This document shows positions 14,855-23,669 of a stretch of DNA of 35,245 nt, piece by piece. This DNA comes from Aalborgiella sp031390045 (GTDB lineage: Bacteria > Pseudomonadota > Gammaproteobacteria > Burkholderiales > Burkholderiaceae_C): the NCBI GenBank assembly GCA_031390045.1, contig JANMTB010000088.1, positions 1 through 35,245 on the forward strand, written 5' to 3'. The stretch's first letter is position 1; each line of letters opens with the position of its first letter. A program made the translations under genes and the position numbers. The notes under the pieces are model-generated. The model made no database searches. It worked only from the letters and a program-made list of their open reading frames with translations, and was not told where the DNA came from.

Positions 14855-15895
14855 ATGAATATTATTGTTGTAGGTGCTGGTGCGATTGGTTGCTACGTGG
14901 CGGGTCGACTGGCTGCTACGGGTGAACACATTACCCTCGTAGGAAGAGCGCGGACGGTTGAGCCCATAGCCTTGAGCGGTTTAACCATCACCGACCTGCA
15001 GGGCTTCAAGGCTCATGTAGACGCAGATTTAACCGCCAAACATTTAAACGTTGCCTCAAGTTTAAAACTTGCGATGCAAAGCCTACAAAAAAATCAACAG
15101 ATAAAAGATCAAATTACCGTAGTTTTGCTCTGCGTCAAAGGCGGCGCGACGGTGGCTGCTGCTCAAGAAATTGTCGATTGCTGCCCGCCAGGCACAAGTA
15201 TCGTCTCGCTCCAAAACGGTGTGGACAATGTGGCCCGCATCAAAACAGCAGCACCACAAATGGAAGCTTTCGCAGGCATGGTGCCTTACAACGTCGTCAT
15301 GAAAACCGCCTCGCACGTGCACCGCACTTCGATGGGGAAAATTTATATGGAGCAGTCTGAGATCACGACAGAACTAGTCGTCAAATTTAATGCTGCAGGC
15401 TTGTTGGCCACCACATCAAATGACATGCGCGCCGTGCAGTGGGGAAAACTATTATTGAATGTTAACAACCCCGTCAACGCGTTGTCTGATTTACCGCTGC
15501 GAGAGCAACTACTCAACCGCGATTTTCGCTATGTGTTTGCTACTTTGCAGCTAGAAGCGCTGGCAGCCATGCGTGCGGCTGGCATTGAACCGCTGCAATT
15601 GGCTGCCGTGAAACCGCGGGTATTGCCACACTTGCTCAAGCTACCGAATCTGCTGTTCACCCGTGTCGCCAAGAAAATGTTGCGTATGGATGCCAGTGCG
15701 CGATCATCCATGTGGGACGATATTCAACATGGTCGCATCACTGAAGTTGAAGATATGTGTGGTGCCATCGTGCAATTAGCCAAACAAGTAGGTACCAGAG
15801 CAGCTTGCAACGAAGCTATTTGCAAGCTGATTGCTACTCACACAAAAGGCCACCGAATGACGGGAAGGGAGCTACGGACTGCGCTCAAAATATAG
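14855..15895 (+). CDS. panE: 2-dehydropantoate 2-reductase (ketopantoate reductase family)
   Basis: 346 residues. The N-terminal Rossmann loop G7-A-G9-A-I-G12 binds NADPH, followed by LVGRART where the second-strand Arg fits NADP preference. Mid-protein has LCVKGGAT and SLQNGVDN; the C-terminal ApbA_C domain has KLLLNVNNPVNAL and SSMWDDIQHGRITEVE. The reaction would be reduction of ketopantoate to pantoate in pantothenate synthesis, though several paralogues with other 2-oxoacid substrates exist and this one is not next to other pan genes. Its 3' end faces a minus-strand relic 4 bp away. Confidence 0.82.
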   Translation: MNIIVVGAGAIGCYVAGRLAATGEHITLVGRARTVEPIALSGLTITDLQGFKAHVDADLTAKHLNVASSLKLAMQSLQKNQQIKDQITVVLLCVKGGATVAAAQEIVDCCPPGTSIVSLQNGVDNVARIKTAAPQMEAFAGMVPYNVVMKTASHVHRTSMGKIYMEQSEITTELVVKFNAAGLLATTSNDMRAVQWGKLLLNVNNPVNALSDLPLREQLLNRDFRYVFATLQLEALAAMRAAGIEPLQLAAVKPRVLPHLLKLPNLLFTRVAKKMLRMDASARSSMWDDIQHGRITEVEDMCGAIVQLAKQVGTRAACNEAICKLIATHTKGHRMTGRELRTALKI

Positions 15896-15899
15896 TGAC

Positions 15900-16252
15900 T
15901 TAACTTCTAGGAAGACCCAAAAGTGCGCCTCGTATGGCTGTACCTTGCGGTCTGTCCATGATATAAAAAGTTGTCCCTTTGCCGGGTATGTATTCGATAG
16001 AAAAACTTTCATCTGGTGCCAACTTGCTTTTGCCTGAAAATATTTCAACAAATCTGTGCCGGGTAATTCACGCAGCGCTACAAAGTGCAATTTTTTTGGC
16101 CCAGTCAAGCTGATCAAATCTTACATATTTGAAGCCTTTGAGGTTGTGTACAAACCCATGTCACACACCTTGAAAATTGCTTTGTAGCGTGTACCTAAAC
16201 CATTCAAGGCTTATTTAGTGCCTTCAACTTGAATTTGTTTAGGAAAATGCTC
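15900..16252 (-). pseudogene. Chalcone isomerase-like protein, broken
   Basis: Hand translation of the minus strand shows FPKQIQVEGTK, a TAA, ALNGLGTRYKAIFKVCDMGLYTT, a stop after NM, then DLISLTGPKKLHFVALRELPGTDLLKYF, and finally in another frame LAPDESFSIEYIPGKGTTFYIMDRPQG ending GALLGLPRS and a stop at 15900-15902. These are the ordered blocks of the chalcone isomerase-like domain (PF16036), usually a secreted protein of ~190 residues. The signal peptide, part of the middle and the end are missing, with two in-frame stops and one frame change. An 81-residue open stretch here (15872-16117) is part of this wreck. Confidence 0.75.
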
Positions 16253-16360
16253 AGTTTAATTGCTTGACCACTATTTCTTTTACACGCGAATTGTGTAAGA
16301 AATTGAGCAAGAAAATGACTACTATTTTTAAAAATCGTATTTATTTAAAAAAATTCCTTC

Positions 16361-17323
16361 ATGTATTATTCAAAAATAAAAACTATAAAAAAACCAGTTT
16401 TACGACTAATGACTAGTTTTTGTCTACTGGTATTTATCTGCAACAACAGTATTGCCATGGGTTTGAAGGTGGAGCCTAGCAGCGTGCAATGTGGCATCTC
16501 AGCACCGCTATTCGTAGCCCCGCCAGCTCAAGCTGCAAAACGTATCCCCGACAGTCAAGTAGTGCGCGGCAACAAAAACATTGCATGGGCTTGGCTGGGT
16601 ACACCCACCATGCGCTACCCACACAAAGCGCTGGGTGCGACCACGCATGCGGGGAGTTTGCATGTATTGATAACCGCTGACAATGGCAAATTACAAGAAA
16701 TCGTTCATGAACTGCCATTTAACCGGGTGTTTGAAGACCGCATTCCAAGATTGGTAGATTTAGATGGCGATGGCCGAGATGAGATTGTTCTGATTGAATC
16801 GGATGCTCTGAAGGGCTCTGCCACCGTTGTTTATGCTCTGCAAGTAGTCAAAACTTCTAAAAAGCTGCCCATCTTAGTAGAACGTGCACGAAGCGCGCAA
16901 ACAGGCTCAACATTCCGATGGCTCAACCCGGTGGGTATAGCGGATTTTGATGGCGATGGAAAATTAGATCTTGCCAGCGTGATTACGCCACACGTGGGTG
17001 GTTTACTCACGCTGTACCACTATGCTCCACCAAAATTAGAGCCATTTGCCCAAGCCATGGACATATCGAATCACCGCATGGGCGATTTGGAACAACAAGT
17101 GGCAGTAATTGTTGAGCAAAAAGGCTTGCGACCTACCATCATCGTGCCTGATATGCAGCTCAAAGCCTTGCATGCGCTGCGTTGGGAGTCGCCAGGCCAA
17201 TGGAAAGAACTTGCGGATGTGAAGGCGCTATCGGCCACCGTTCAACGCATCACACCTGCTCCAGGTGGTGGCTGCGTGCTGCTGACTGACGCGAGCTGGT
17301 GGAAAGTATCTTTGACGAATTAG
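16361..17323 (+). CDS. Secreted FG-GAP/VCBS-repeat protein
   Basis: 320 residues with a signal peptide (MTSFCLLVFICNNSIA, preceded by a Lys-rich n-region). Two calcium-loop repeats are visible: LVDLDGDGRDEIVLIE (about residue 130) and IADFDGDGKLDLASV (about residue 195), with a beta-propeller-like spacing between them. Such proteins are periplasmic or extracellular; no catalytic motif is seen. The Cys in SSVQCGISAP and in GGGCVLL may form a disulfide. The upstream gap (16253-16360) is very AT-rich and holds its promoter. No operon partner; it converges with the lipase gene. Confidence 0.72.
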   Translation: MYYSKIKTIKKPVLRLMTSFCLLVFICNNSIAMGLKVEPSSVQCGISAPLFVAPPAQAAKRIPDSQVVRGNKNIAWAWLGTPTMRYPHKALGATTHAGSLHVLITADNGKLQEIVHELPFNRVFEDRIPRLVDLDGDGRDEIVLIESDALKGSATVVYALQVVKTSKKLPILVERARSAQTGSTFRWLNPVGIADFDGDGKLDLASVITPHVGGLLTLYHYAPPKLEPFAQAMDISNHRMGDLEQQVAVIVEQKGLRPTIIVPDMQLKALHALRWESPGQWKELADVKALSATVQRITPAPGGGCVLLTDASWWKVSLTN

Positions 17324-17356
17324 TTTACTATTTTAGTGCTGTATTTTGCCTTAAAG

Positions 17357-17411
17357 TGCTATATTTTTAATAGCACCATAAGCAATAAATACGCCGGCTA
17401 TATCTTAAAAA
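17357..17411 (+). repeat. 55-bp repeat, copy 6
   Basis: Perfect 6-bp stem TGCTAT ... ATAGCA, then the exact core CAATAAATACGCCGGCTATA (start about 17383). It lies between two convergent genes and is flanked by near-direct repeats CTTAAAGTGCTA (17350-17361) and CTTAAAAAAGTGCTA (17404-17418). Confidence 0.85.
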
Positions 17412-17426
17412 AGTGCTAATTTAAAC

Positions 17427-18860
17427 CTAATAAGTTAATTCTAACGTAACAACTCGGTTTTCAGCAGCTGGCCAAGTCTGGCCGGCTAATCGTTCGCCGT
17501 TGAACTCAGCAACGATAGACCGAACACCTGGCTGCGTCACCACTATTTTTGAACTTGCCACACCTGCGCCTGAGGGTGGCACGCCGGGTGGCAGCGCTGC
17601 GCCGTCAAAATTCATCTTGTCACGCTGAGCATCAAAGTAGCCACGGGGTCTGAAAAAAGTAACAATAGACTTCGCATTTGTATTGGCTTTATCGGCGTCC
17701 GCCATGCGCTCTAAACGCAAATTCACAATATCACTTGAGCGAGGAAACGCGCTTCTGTAAATATGCGTGGAGCTGTAACCAGCTGCGCTGATAGCGAATT
17801 CGTAAGCTACGCCTGCTTTTGCTGTGAATGGCCCCCATTGGCCGTCGATGCCGACACGTTTTTCATGTGCAGGTGCGCCTACACGCGCGCCTGAAGCATC
17901 GGTTGCATAGATTTGTAGTGAGGCATCTGGAACGGGTAAGTTATTCACGAAATTGCCAGATTTAGCATCGCTAGAATTTAAACCCAAACCCGTAACCTTG
18001 CCATTCAATACAATGCCTGCTTCAGGAACAATAGCTGGAAACTTCGGTCCTACGCCACGAATAAAGCTATAGGCAGTTAAAAATGCGGCTGGCGAAAACG
18101 ATGTTTCTCGGTGATCAATGCGGGGAATGACAGCATTGGTTGCACCTTTGAGCTCTGGGCCAGCGAATGTCACATTGGTCGCCGTACCTTTTGCGCCAAT
18201 CCAGACACCATCAGGTTGGGCAAATTTATCGTTATTCTCTGAACGAATTGTGAGCCATTTCACAGGGCCTACAACTTCGTCGCCGTTGGCATTTTTAGGT
18301 GCATTCAAGCCCATCAAAAACGCACCCGTGCCGGAGAATTCATTCCCCTCGCGAAATCCCTTGATCGCCCAGATGCCATGATTAGGCGTACCGCCCAATA
18401 TGGCGTGCGACACTTTGGCTGCGCCATCGCCATTTTGAATGTAATTACGCACCGCATTGCCACCGCGTGAGTTGGCAAACAGAACCACTTTGCTAGCGCC
18501 GGTAGCGGCTATTACTTTGTTGACTTCTGCGCTTAAATACGCGGCATGCTCAGCTGTTGAGGTGCGGCCAGCTTGCGGTTTAGCGTCTTCATCACGTGAT
18601 GACGGGTAAGGCACTTCAATCGCATGCAAGCGGCTGCGCGGCCAGCCGTTCGATTCGAAACGCCATACTGTGGATTGCCAAAGTGCAGCCGTGTCACCAT
18701 TGCCATGAACGAAGACGATGGGTGGAAAGTCAGTGAGGCTAGGTGAATTTGCTGAGCTGCTTTGCATAGTTGGTATGGCACATCCGGTGATTAAAGCAGA
18801 ACTCAATAGCGCAATGAACACAAAAAAACCGCGCTTGATTCGAGACGTAAAAAAAGTCAT
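17427..18860 (-). CDS. Lipoprotein alpha/beta-hydrolase (lipase/esterase) with C-terminal beta domains
   Basis: 477 residues. A lipobox LITGC (C27) after a hydrophobic signal marks an outer- or inner-membrane lipoprotein. The hydrolase domain follows: oxyanion loop FVHGNG (51-55), nucleophile elbow FANSRGGN (S131; N instead of the first Gly of GxSxG), and a likely catalytic His in RIDHRETSF. After about residue 285, two beta-rich segments resemble carboxypeptidase-regulatory-like folds (LQIYATDASGARVGAP; AGVAYEFAISAAGY). It probably cleaves extracellular esters or polyester. Single gene, near a cluster of other exported proteins. Confidence 0.8.
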   Translation of the reverse strand: MTFFTSRIKRGFFVFIALLSSALITGCAIPTMQSSSANSPSLTDFPPIVFVHGNGDTAALWQSTVWRFESNGWPRSRLHAIEVPYPSSRDEDAKPQAGRTSTAEHAAYLSAEVNKVIAATGASKVVLFANSRGGNAVRNYIQNGDGAAKVSHAILGGTPNHGIWAIKGFREGNEFSGTGAFLMGLNAPKNANGDEVVGPVKWLTIRSENNDKFAQPDGVWIGAKGTATNVTFAGPELKGATNAVIPRIDHRETSFSPAAFLTAYSFIRGVGPKFPAIVPEAGIVLNGKVTGLGLNSSDAKSGNFVNNLPVPDASLQIYATDASGARVGAPAHEKRVGIDGQWGPFTAKAGVAYEFAISAAGYSSTHIYRSAFPRSSDIVNLRLERMADADKANTNAKSIVTFFRPRGYFDAQRDKMNFDGAALPPGVPPSGAGVASSKIVVTQPGVRSIVAEFNGERLAGQTWPAAENRVVTLELTY

Positions 18861-18969
18861 AGCAACCCTTTGATGTTCAACTGAAGAAATATCAGCTTAC
18901 CATCTTGCTATGACTTTCCCGTGAATCAACACGGGCTTACCCTAAATTAATGAGATAGTTAGTATTGAA

Positions 18970-19497
18970 TTAGGCTGGTGGCAAGATCACTTTATCAATC
19001 AAGTGCACCGCGCCGTTGGTGGCTTGTATATTAGCTGTCGTGATATTGGCTTTGCGGCCACGGGCGTCTGTAATGACCAATCCTGCACCGACGGCATTGA
19101 TCGTCAAAGTCGCACCTTGCACAGTTTTGATAGCTGCTCCCAATGGAATTTGGGTACTTTCAACTTTTGAGCCCAGCACGTGGTAGGTCAACACTGCGGT
19201 GAGCATTGTTTTATCAGCTAACAAGGCTTCTTTGGTCACGCCGAGCTCGCCTAAGAGCTCTTCAAAAGCGGCGTTCGTAGGCGCAAACACGGTGAACGGC
19301 CCAGTCCCAGACAAGGTGCTGGCCAGACCGGCTGCAACCACAGCTTCGACCAAGATGCTCAAGTCAGGTGTAGCTTGAGCTAGTTGAACGATATTAAAAG
19401 TTGGCACGGTCGTATGGTCATCACTGTCGCTGCAAGCGGCTAGTAGTGTGGTGGCTGCGGCAACGCCGGACAAGATCACTAAGTTTCTACGCAACAT
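18970..19497 (-). CDS. Fasciclin (FAS1) domain lipoprotein
   Basis: 175 residues. Signal peptide with lipobox LLAAC (C22), then an acidic linker and a single FAS1 domain: NIVQLAQATPDLSILVEAV, the H1 block GPFTVFAPTNAAFEEL, YHVLGSKV, and the H2 block ATNGAVHLIDKVILPP. FAS1 domains mediate adhesion; in bacteria they are often secreted or envelope-bound. SD-like AGGAGT lies just before the ATG on the minus strand. A truncated paralogue with the same leader region is at 23045-23155, indicating a former duplication. Confidence 0.92.
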   Translation of the reverse strand: MLRRNLVILSGVAAATTLLAACSDSDDHTTVPTFNIVQLAQATPDLSILVEAVVAAGLASTLSGTGPFTVFAPTNAAFEELLGELGVTKEALLADKTMLTAVLTYHVLGSKVESTQIPLGAAIKTVQGATLTINAVGAGLVITDARGRKANITTANIQATNGAVHLIDKVILPPA

Positions 19498-19812
19498 AAT
19501 AAGACTCCTGTTTAGATTGAATCAATCAATAGATATATGCACAATTACAACTGAAGACATTTTTAAACATCAACAAACCTTTAAGTTCATTAATATACTA
19601 AATAGTATTATTGATACTTAATGGTAATATAAAATACAGATGAGTACAATGACTATTGCATCTATTCACGAACTTATAAATCTAGTTCTGATTCGTAGAC
19701 GTGATGCAGCACTAGCTTAGCCCAATGCTCTATTGGCACAAAACCGAAAACTGATTGCTAGCGGTGAAATTTTTGCAAGACTGCTTGCTAGACGCAGACC
19801 CTCGTCTCGACA
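19498..19812. other. Intergenic region upstream of the fasciclin gene
   Basis: 315 bp. The part next to the fasciclin gene (to about 19625) holds its promoter and is partly alike to the region upstream of the fasciclin relic (shared TTGATACTTA at 19611-19620 and 23261-23270). The rest contains a short + strand frame from ATG 19640 interrupted by one amber codon and ending at 19816; I do not count it as a gene. Confidence 0.5.
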
Positions 19813-21804
19813 CTAAGTGCCTATCACGCCACCATCCAATTTGCGAATCACTACTGTTGACGAGCGTGGTCGTCCACCTGTCGTGAAATCGGGCCAGTTT
19901 GAAAACTTGGCGGGTAATGCTGGGTCACTTCGATCAGAGGCATTCTCACCTGGGTGTTGAATGTTGATAAACATGGTGCGGCCATCAGGTGCCCAGGTTG
20001 CACCCGTTATTTCACTGTTAATGGGGCCCGTTAAAAACCGACGAACCTCGCCGGTTTGAGGGTTACAAGCTAGCATTTGGTTGCTACCCATATTTATCAA
20101 TTCGCCTTTGTACATTTGACTGGCATGCATATCTGTTTGAATCCACAAAACACCGTTGGGCGCAAAGGTTAATCCATCAGGGCAGGCAAAAATAACATCT
20201 TTAGGATTACCTTTGATGTTGCCTTTGGCTTCTGGTCGGGTTTGAGCTGGGTCACCAGCCAAGATCAAATGATTCCAAGAAAAGTTTATAGCGTCGAAGT
20301 CCTTTGTTTCTTTCCATCGGATAATTTGACCCATGACGTTATTGGTGCGCGGGTTCGCTGCATCTGCTGTTGGTTTGCCAGCATCGCCGCGCTGGCTATT
20401 GTTGGTCAGAGTTGCATAAACCTCACCCGTGGCTTGGTTGATAGCCAGCCATTCCGGCCTATCCATCTTTGTTGCACCCAAGGCATCGCTGGCTTGGCGA
20501 GATTTGATGAGCACCTCGCCTTGATCGACAAAACCGTTCGCCGCCGTCAATGGCCCTGTGCCCTGTACGAGTGGCAACCACACACCACTGCCATCTGCAT
20601 CAAAGCGTGCGACGTACAAAATACCATGGTCTAACAACTCTTTATTGGCTTGTGCTTGGGTCAACCCATTTCCAGCCGATTTGATGGTATCGCGGCTGAC
20701 GAATTTGTAGATGTACTCGAAGCGTGCATCTTCGCCGCTATAAACGACTGCACGCTTGTCTTTCGTAACGGCTACCCACGCACCTTCATGCGCGGCTCTG
20801 CCCAACGCAGTGCGTTTGACGGGCATGGACGTAGGATCCAAGGGATCAACCTCTACGACCCAACCAAAGCGGTTGTATTCGTTAGGGTTTTTACCTGCGT
20901 CAAAACGAGTATCGTGTTTATCCCAAGCAAAAAATGCTTCTTTGCGCAAACCCCATCGCTGCTGGTGTGCATCAGGTTTTTCAACACCGCCAAAGTAGAA
21001 AGCAAAATTCTCTTCGCCACTCAAATACGTGCCCCACGGCGTTTTGCCTGAAGCACAGTTGTTGATAGTGCCTAAAATAGTGCGGCCTGCGGGATCTGCT
21101 GTCGTTTTCATCATGGCGTGCCCAGCGGCAGGACCTCCAATCGAAAATGGCGTGTTTTCCGTGATTCGACGTGCAAATTTTGAGGGGCGGACTATGTTCC
21201 ATTTATCGCCCATTTGCTCAATTTCAATCACTGAAATGCCATGGGCATTTTGCGATTTTTTGACTTTCTCTGCCGTCCAATCTTTCATACCGCCCACATG
21301 GAGCAAGCCATCATCAACATACTCATGGTTCATCGCCAACAAACCGCGTTTTGCGTTACTTAACTCGTAAAAATGCAAGCCGTCGTGGTGCATACCCATT
21401 TGCACCGCCTGTTCCTCAGCCGTATTGCTGCCGTCGATTTTGAAAGCAGGCATATTACCTGCTACCCCTATGGGTTCTCCCCACTGCGCTAAAGCAACTG
21501 CCACATAACCGTCTGGCACCACGACGCGGTCTTGTGCATCCACAGCAATTGGCTTGAAACCTATGGCTGGAGATGCATTTGCGCCAAGACCCACTCCGAC
21601 ACCCAAGCTAAATCCAACACCTGAGCCAAAACCGACACCGACATTGGCTTGTGCGCATGCCGTCAACAAGGGAGACAGCAGCCCCATCGCTCCCAAGGAG
21701 CCACCTAACTTGAGAAGTGTTCTGCGATCAGGCCTGGATACGCTGTGTATATCAAGATTGCTCGATCGGTTGCTGTCTTCCATCGTGTCAAAGTCTTTAG
21801 CCAT
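19813..21804 (-). CDS. phoX: PhoX-family (DUF839) phosphatase, Tat-exported lipoprotein
   Basis: 663 residues. A twin-arginine signal (PDRRTLLKLGGSLGAMGLLSPLL) runs into LLTAC, a fitting lipobox, so a Tat-exported lipoprotein is likely. Unusual feature: a Gly/Val-rich stretch right after the Cys (alternating V/F-G, about 20 residues). The DUF839 domain then covers the rest: VPDGYVAVALAQWGEPIG, GMHHDGLHFYEL, LLAMNHEYVD, GTYLSGEENFAFYFGG, HEGAWVAVTKDKRAVVYSGEDARFEYIYKFVS, PDGLTFAPNGVLWIQTDM. Known PhoX enzymes are Ca/Fe-dependent phosphomonoesterases of the phosphate-starvation response. No clear Pho box was found upstream. Same strand as the binding protein at 21910. Confidence 0.88.
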   Translation of the reverse strand: MAKDFDTMEDSNRSSNLDIHSVSRPDRRTLLKLGGSLGAMGLLSPLLTACAQANVGVGFGSGVGFSLGVGVGLGANASPAIGFKPIAVDAQDRVVVPDGYVAVALAQWGEPIGVAGNMPAFKIDGSNTAEEQAVQMGMHHDGLHFYELSNAKRGLLAMNHEYVDDGLLHVGGMKDWTAEKVKKSQNAHGISVIEIEQMGDKWNIVRPSKFARRITENTPFSIGGPAAGHAMMKTTADPAGRTILGTINNCASGKTPWGTYLSGEENFAFYFGGVEKPDAHQQRWGLRKEAFFAWDKHDTRFDAGKNPNEYNRFGWVVEVDPLDPTSMPVKRTALGRAAHEGAWVAVTKDKRAVVYSGEDARFEYIYKFVSRDTIKSAGNGLTQAQANKELLDHGILYVARFDADGSGVWLPLVQGTGPLTAANGFVDQGEVLIKSRQASDALGATKMDRPEWLAINQATGEVYATLTNNSQRGDAGKPTADAANPRTNNVMGQIIRWKETKDFDAINFSWNHLILAGDPAQTRPEAKGNIKGNPKDVIFACPDGLTFAPNGVLWIQTDMHASQMYKGELINMGSNQMLACNPQTGEVRRFLTGPINSEITGATWAPDGRTMFINIQHPGENASDRSDPALPAKFSNWPDFTTGGRPRSSTVVIRKLDGGVIGT

Positions 21805-21909
21805 AGCGAACTTTCAAAATTAATACATAAAATTTTGGCAACATGAAATTTTTATATTTTCAGTTTGCTTTTCCTTGAATGAAGTCTAATTACTTCGAAT
21901 TACCCCGAA

Positions 21910-22959
21910 TTACCTAGGTAAAGATTCAACTTCTTTGGTCCAACGTTCAAGTAGCCGACGACGCTCTGCCGCTTTGCCATATTTTTCAAAATCGTATTTG
22001 ATCAATCGTACGTTGTCTAAAAGTGGAATCTTTGGATCTGGTTTGAACATGCGATTAGCGGGTACTTGCAGGCTATTGGCTTTGGCACCGATAGCTTGAC
22101 CCGAAGGGCTCATCAACCAATCGTAGTATTGCTTGGCGGCTTCTTTGTTGCGCTGGCCCTTGACCATTGCAATACCGCCAATTTCATAGCTTGTACCTTC
22201 GCATGGCGCAACTGTTTTAACAGGGTAATTGTTCAGTCGCCAGCCATCAAAACCGAATATGAAACTGATACCGATAGCGACCTCGCCTTTGGCCACATTC
22301 GGCGCTTGTGCGGTGCCGCTGCGTGTGTAATTGCTGATATTTTTATGCAACTTTTTCATGTAATCAAAAGCCTGCTCTTCGCCCATTTGCTGCACCAATC
22401 CGGCCAAGATGGTGTAAGCCGTTCCGCTAGAAGCTGGGTGAGATATTTCAATATCGCCTTTGTATTCGGGTTTGATCATGTCTGCCCAGCACAAAGGCTC
22501 TGCCAGTTTTTTCTTCTTTAAAACTTCGGTGTTCCAACCGAACCCAATCGCGGATGTGTAAAAACCGCCAACCAAGTTTTGCGACATGGCATATTGGCGA
22601 ACACTCCAGCTGTGCAAGTCCATCATATAAGCAGGCCGGTACGGTTCTAGCAAACCAATCTCCGCTGCTTGTAAAAAAGGGTCGCCCGTGCCGCCCCACC
22701 ACAGATCAGTTTTCGGATTATTCGCCTCTGCACGCAATTGCGCCAAGGCTTCGCCCGTTGCTTTGCGGGTTTGCAAAACTTTATTACCCGTTGACTTTTG
22801 GTATTCACTGGCAGCCAGATCGCACCACGCTTGATCAGTACTGCAAATAGCGTTAACCACACTTTGCGCATGTGTAGTCGGCCAAGCAGCCAACATCGCC
22901 GCAGCTGTGAGAGTTGATTTAGCGAATATTGAATGAATAAGATTAGGTAATTTTTTCAT
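21910..22959 (-). CDS. Extracellular solute-binding protein, Fe3+/spermidine-type (family 1)
   Basis: 349 residues. The signal peptide ends near TTHAQ (residue 32). The mature part has VVNAICSTDQAWCDLAASEYQKSTG, TGEALAQLRAEANNPKTDLWWGGTGDPFLQA and GFGWNTEVL, the pattern of AfuA/FbpA-like binding proteins (iron, putrescine, phosphonate or sugar-phosphate ligands). Cys pairs are unusual for this family and may form disulfides. No permease or ATPase genes are present. It lies 105 bp upstream of phoX on the same strand, so a role in phosphorus-compound uptake is possible but unproven. Confidence 0.85.
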   Translation of the reverse strand: MKKLPNLIHSIFAKSTLTAAAMLAAWPTTHAQSVVNAICSTDQAWCDLAASEYQKSTGNKVLQTRKATGEALAQLRAEANNPKTDLWWGGTGDPFLQAAEIGLLEPYRPAYMMDLHSWSVRQYAMSQNLVGGFYTSAIGFGWNTEVLKKKKLAEPLCWADMIKPEYKGDIEISHPASSGTAYTILAGLVQQMGEEQAFDYMKKLHKNISNYTRSGTAQAPNVAKGEVAIGISFIFGFDGWRLNNYPVKTVAPCEGTSYEIGGIAMVKGQRNKEAAKQYYDWLMSPSGQAIGAKANSLQVPANRMFKPDPKIPLLDNVRLIKYDFEKYGKAAERRRLLERWTKEVESLPR

Positions 22960-23044
22960 GTCAACATCTTAGCGAATAGACACACTAAATCGAAGTCATG
23001 CTTTCCCTAGAGGTAATTTTTTGGAATGCTATGGTTCTGGCGAG

Positions 23045-23155
23045 TCAGTATCCAATATGCCAATGTCTATTTTGGCACGCACTGCTTCCGCATGCAGTTA
23101 GGAGGGTGGTTGCGGTTGCAACGCCAGTCAAAATAAGTAGATTTCTGCGTAACAT
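23045..23155 (-). pseudogene. Truncated fasciclin lipoprotein copy (5' end only)
   Basis: A 36-codon frame starting MLRRNLLILTGVATATTLLTAC, closely matching the start of the intact fasciclin gene (MLRRNLVILSGVAAATTLLAAC), then diverging at once to unrelated residues and a stop. The FAS1 domain is absent. The preceding SD (AAGGAGTC on the minus strand) and an upstream TTGATACTTA motif are conserved with the intact copy. It is a relic of a duplicated fasciclin locus, separated from the intact gene by phoX and the binding-protein gene. Confidence 0.75.
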
Positions 23156-23335
23156 GTGAAGACTCCTTGAAAGTTAAGTCAACGTACAAATTCAAAAAGC
23201 ACAATATCTCTTCGAAGCATCAATAAACTTTAACGACCAAATAAATACCGTTTAGCTTTATTGATACTTAAATATATTTATAGATACTTTAGAAGTCAAA
23301 AAATGTTACATAGACTAACAAAACAGCAAATACGA

Positions 23336-23669
23336 TTACGGCTTTACCATAGGCCAAGCTTGCCTTGCCCATTGGCTCATATCGCCGTTCACATAGCTTG
23401 CATTGTATAGCCCATATTTTGTAGTTGCCCGACGATATTGGCTGATCGTACCTGGGTATTGCAGATCACCCAAAACGGCTCTGCGCCAGGTGCAGGCAGT
23501 TCACTCAACCGATCGCCCAATTGGCTCATCGGAACAATTGTGCGCCACTAGCTACACCATTGGCGTGTTCGTGAGGCTCGCGGATGTCGATCACGATGAT
23601 TGACGGTGTTTCAAGCGCCTGGCGCATGTCTTCCAAGCTCACCATCGGCGGTGCTGCGAATGTGCTCAT
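23336..23669 (-). pseudogene. Rhodanese-like domain protein, frameshifted
   Basis: Starts MSTFAAPPMVSLEDMRQALETPSIIVIDIREPHEHANGVASGAQ in one frame, then stops. In the next frame it continues IVPMSQLGDRLSELPAPGAEPFWVICNTQVRSANIVGQLQNMGYTMQAM, and after a second shift VNGDMSQWARQAWPMVKP and a stop at 23336-23338. These are consecutive parts of a single-domain rhodanese (~110 residues). The active-site loop reads CNTQVRS against the usual CRTGVRS, with the Cys retained. Two frameshifts make a functional product unlikely unless sequencing errors are responsible. Confidence 0.8.

Noticed and set aside
15872..16117. 81-residue minus-strand open frame as a gene
   Set aside because: It is the middle of a degenerate chalcone isomerase-like gene, with the flanking parts in other frames.
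21805..21909. Pho box upstream of phoX
   Set aside because: No pair of CTGTCAT-like repeats with proper spacing could be found on either strand.
23241..23260. Possible ninth copy of the 55-bp repeat (AAATAAATACCG...TTTAGC)
   Set aside because: Only part of the core matches, GCCGGC and the hairpin half are absent, and the region aligns better with the fasciclin upstream region.
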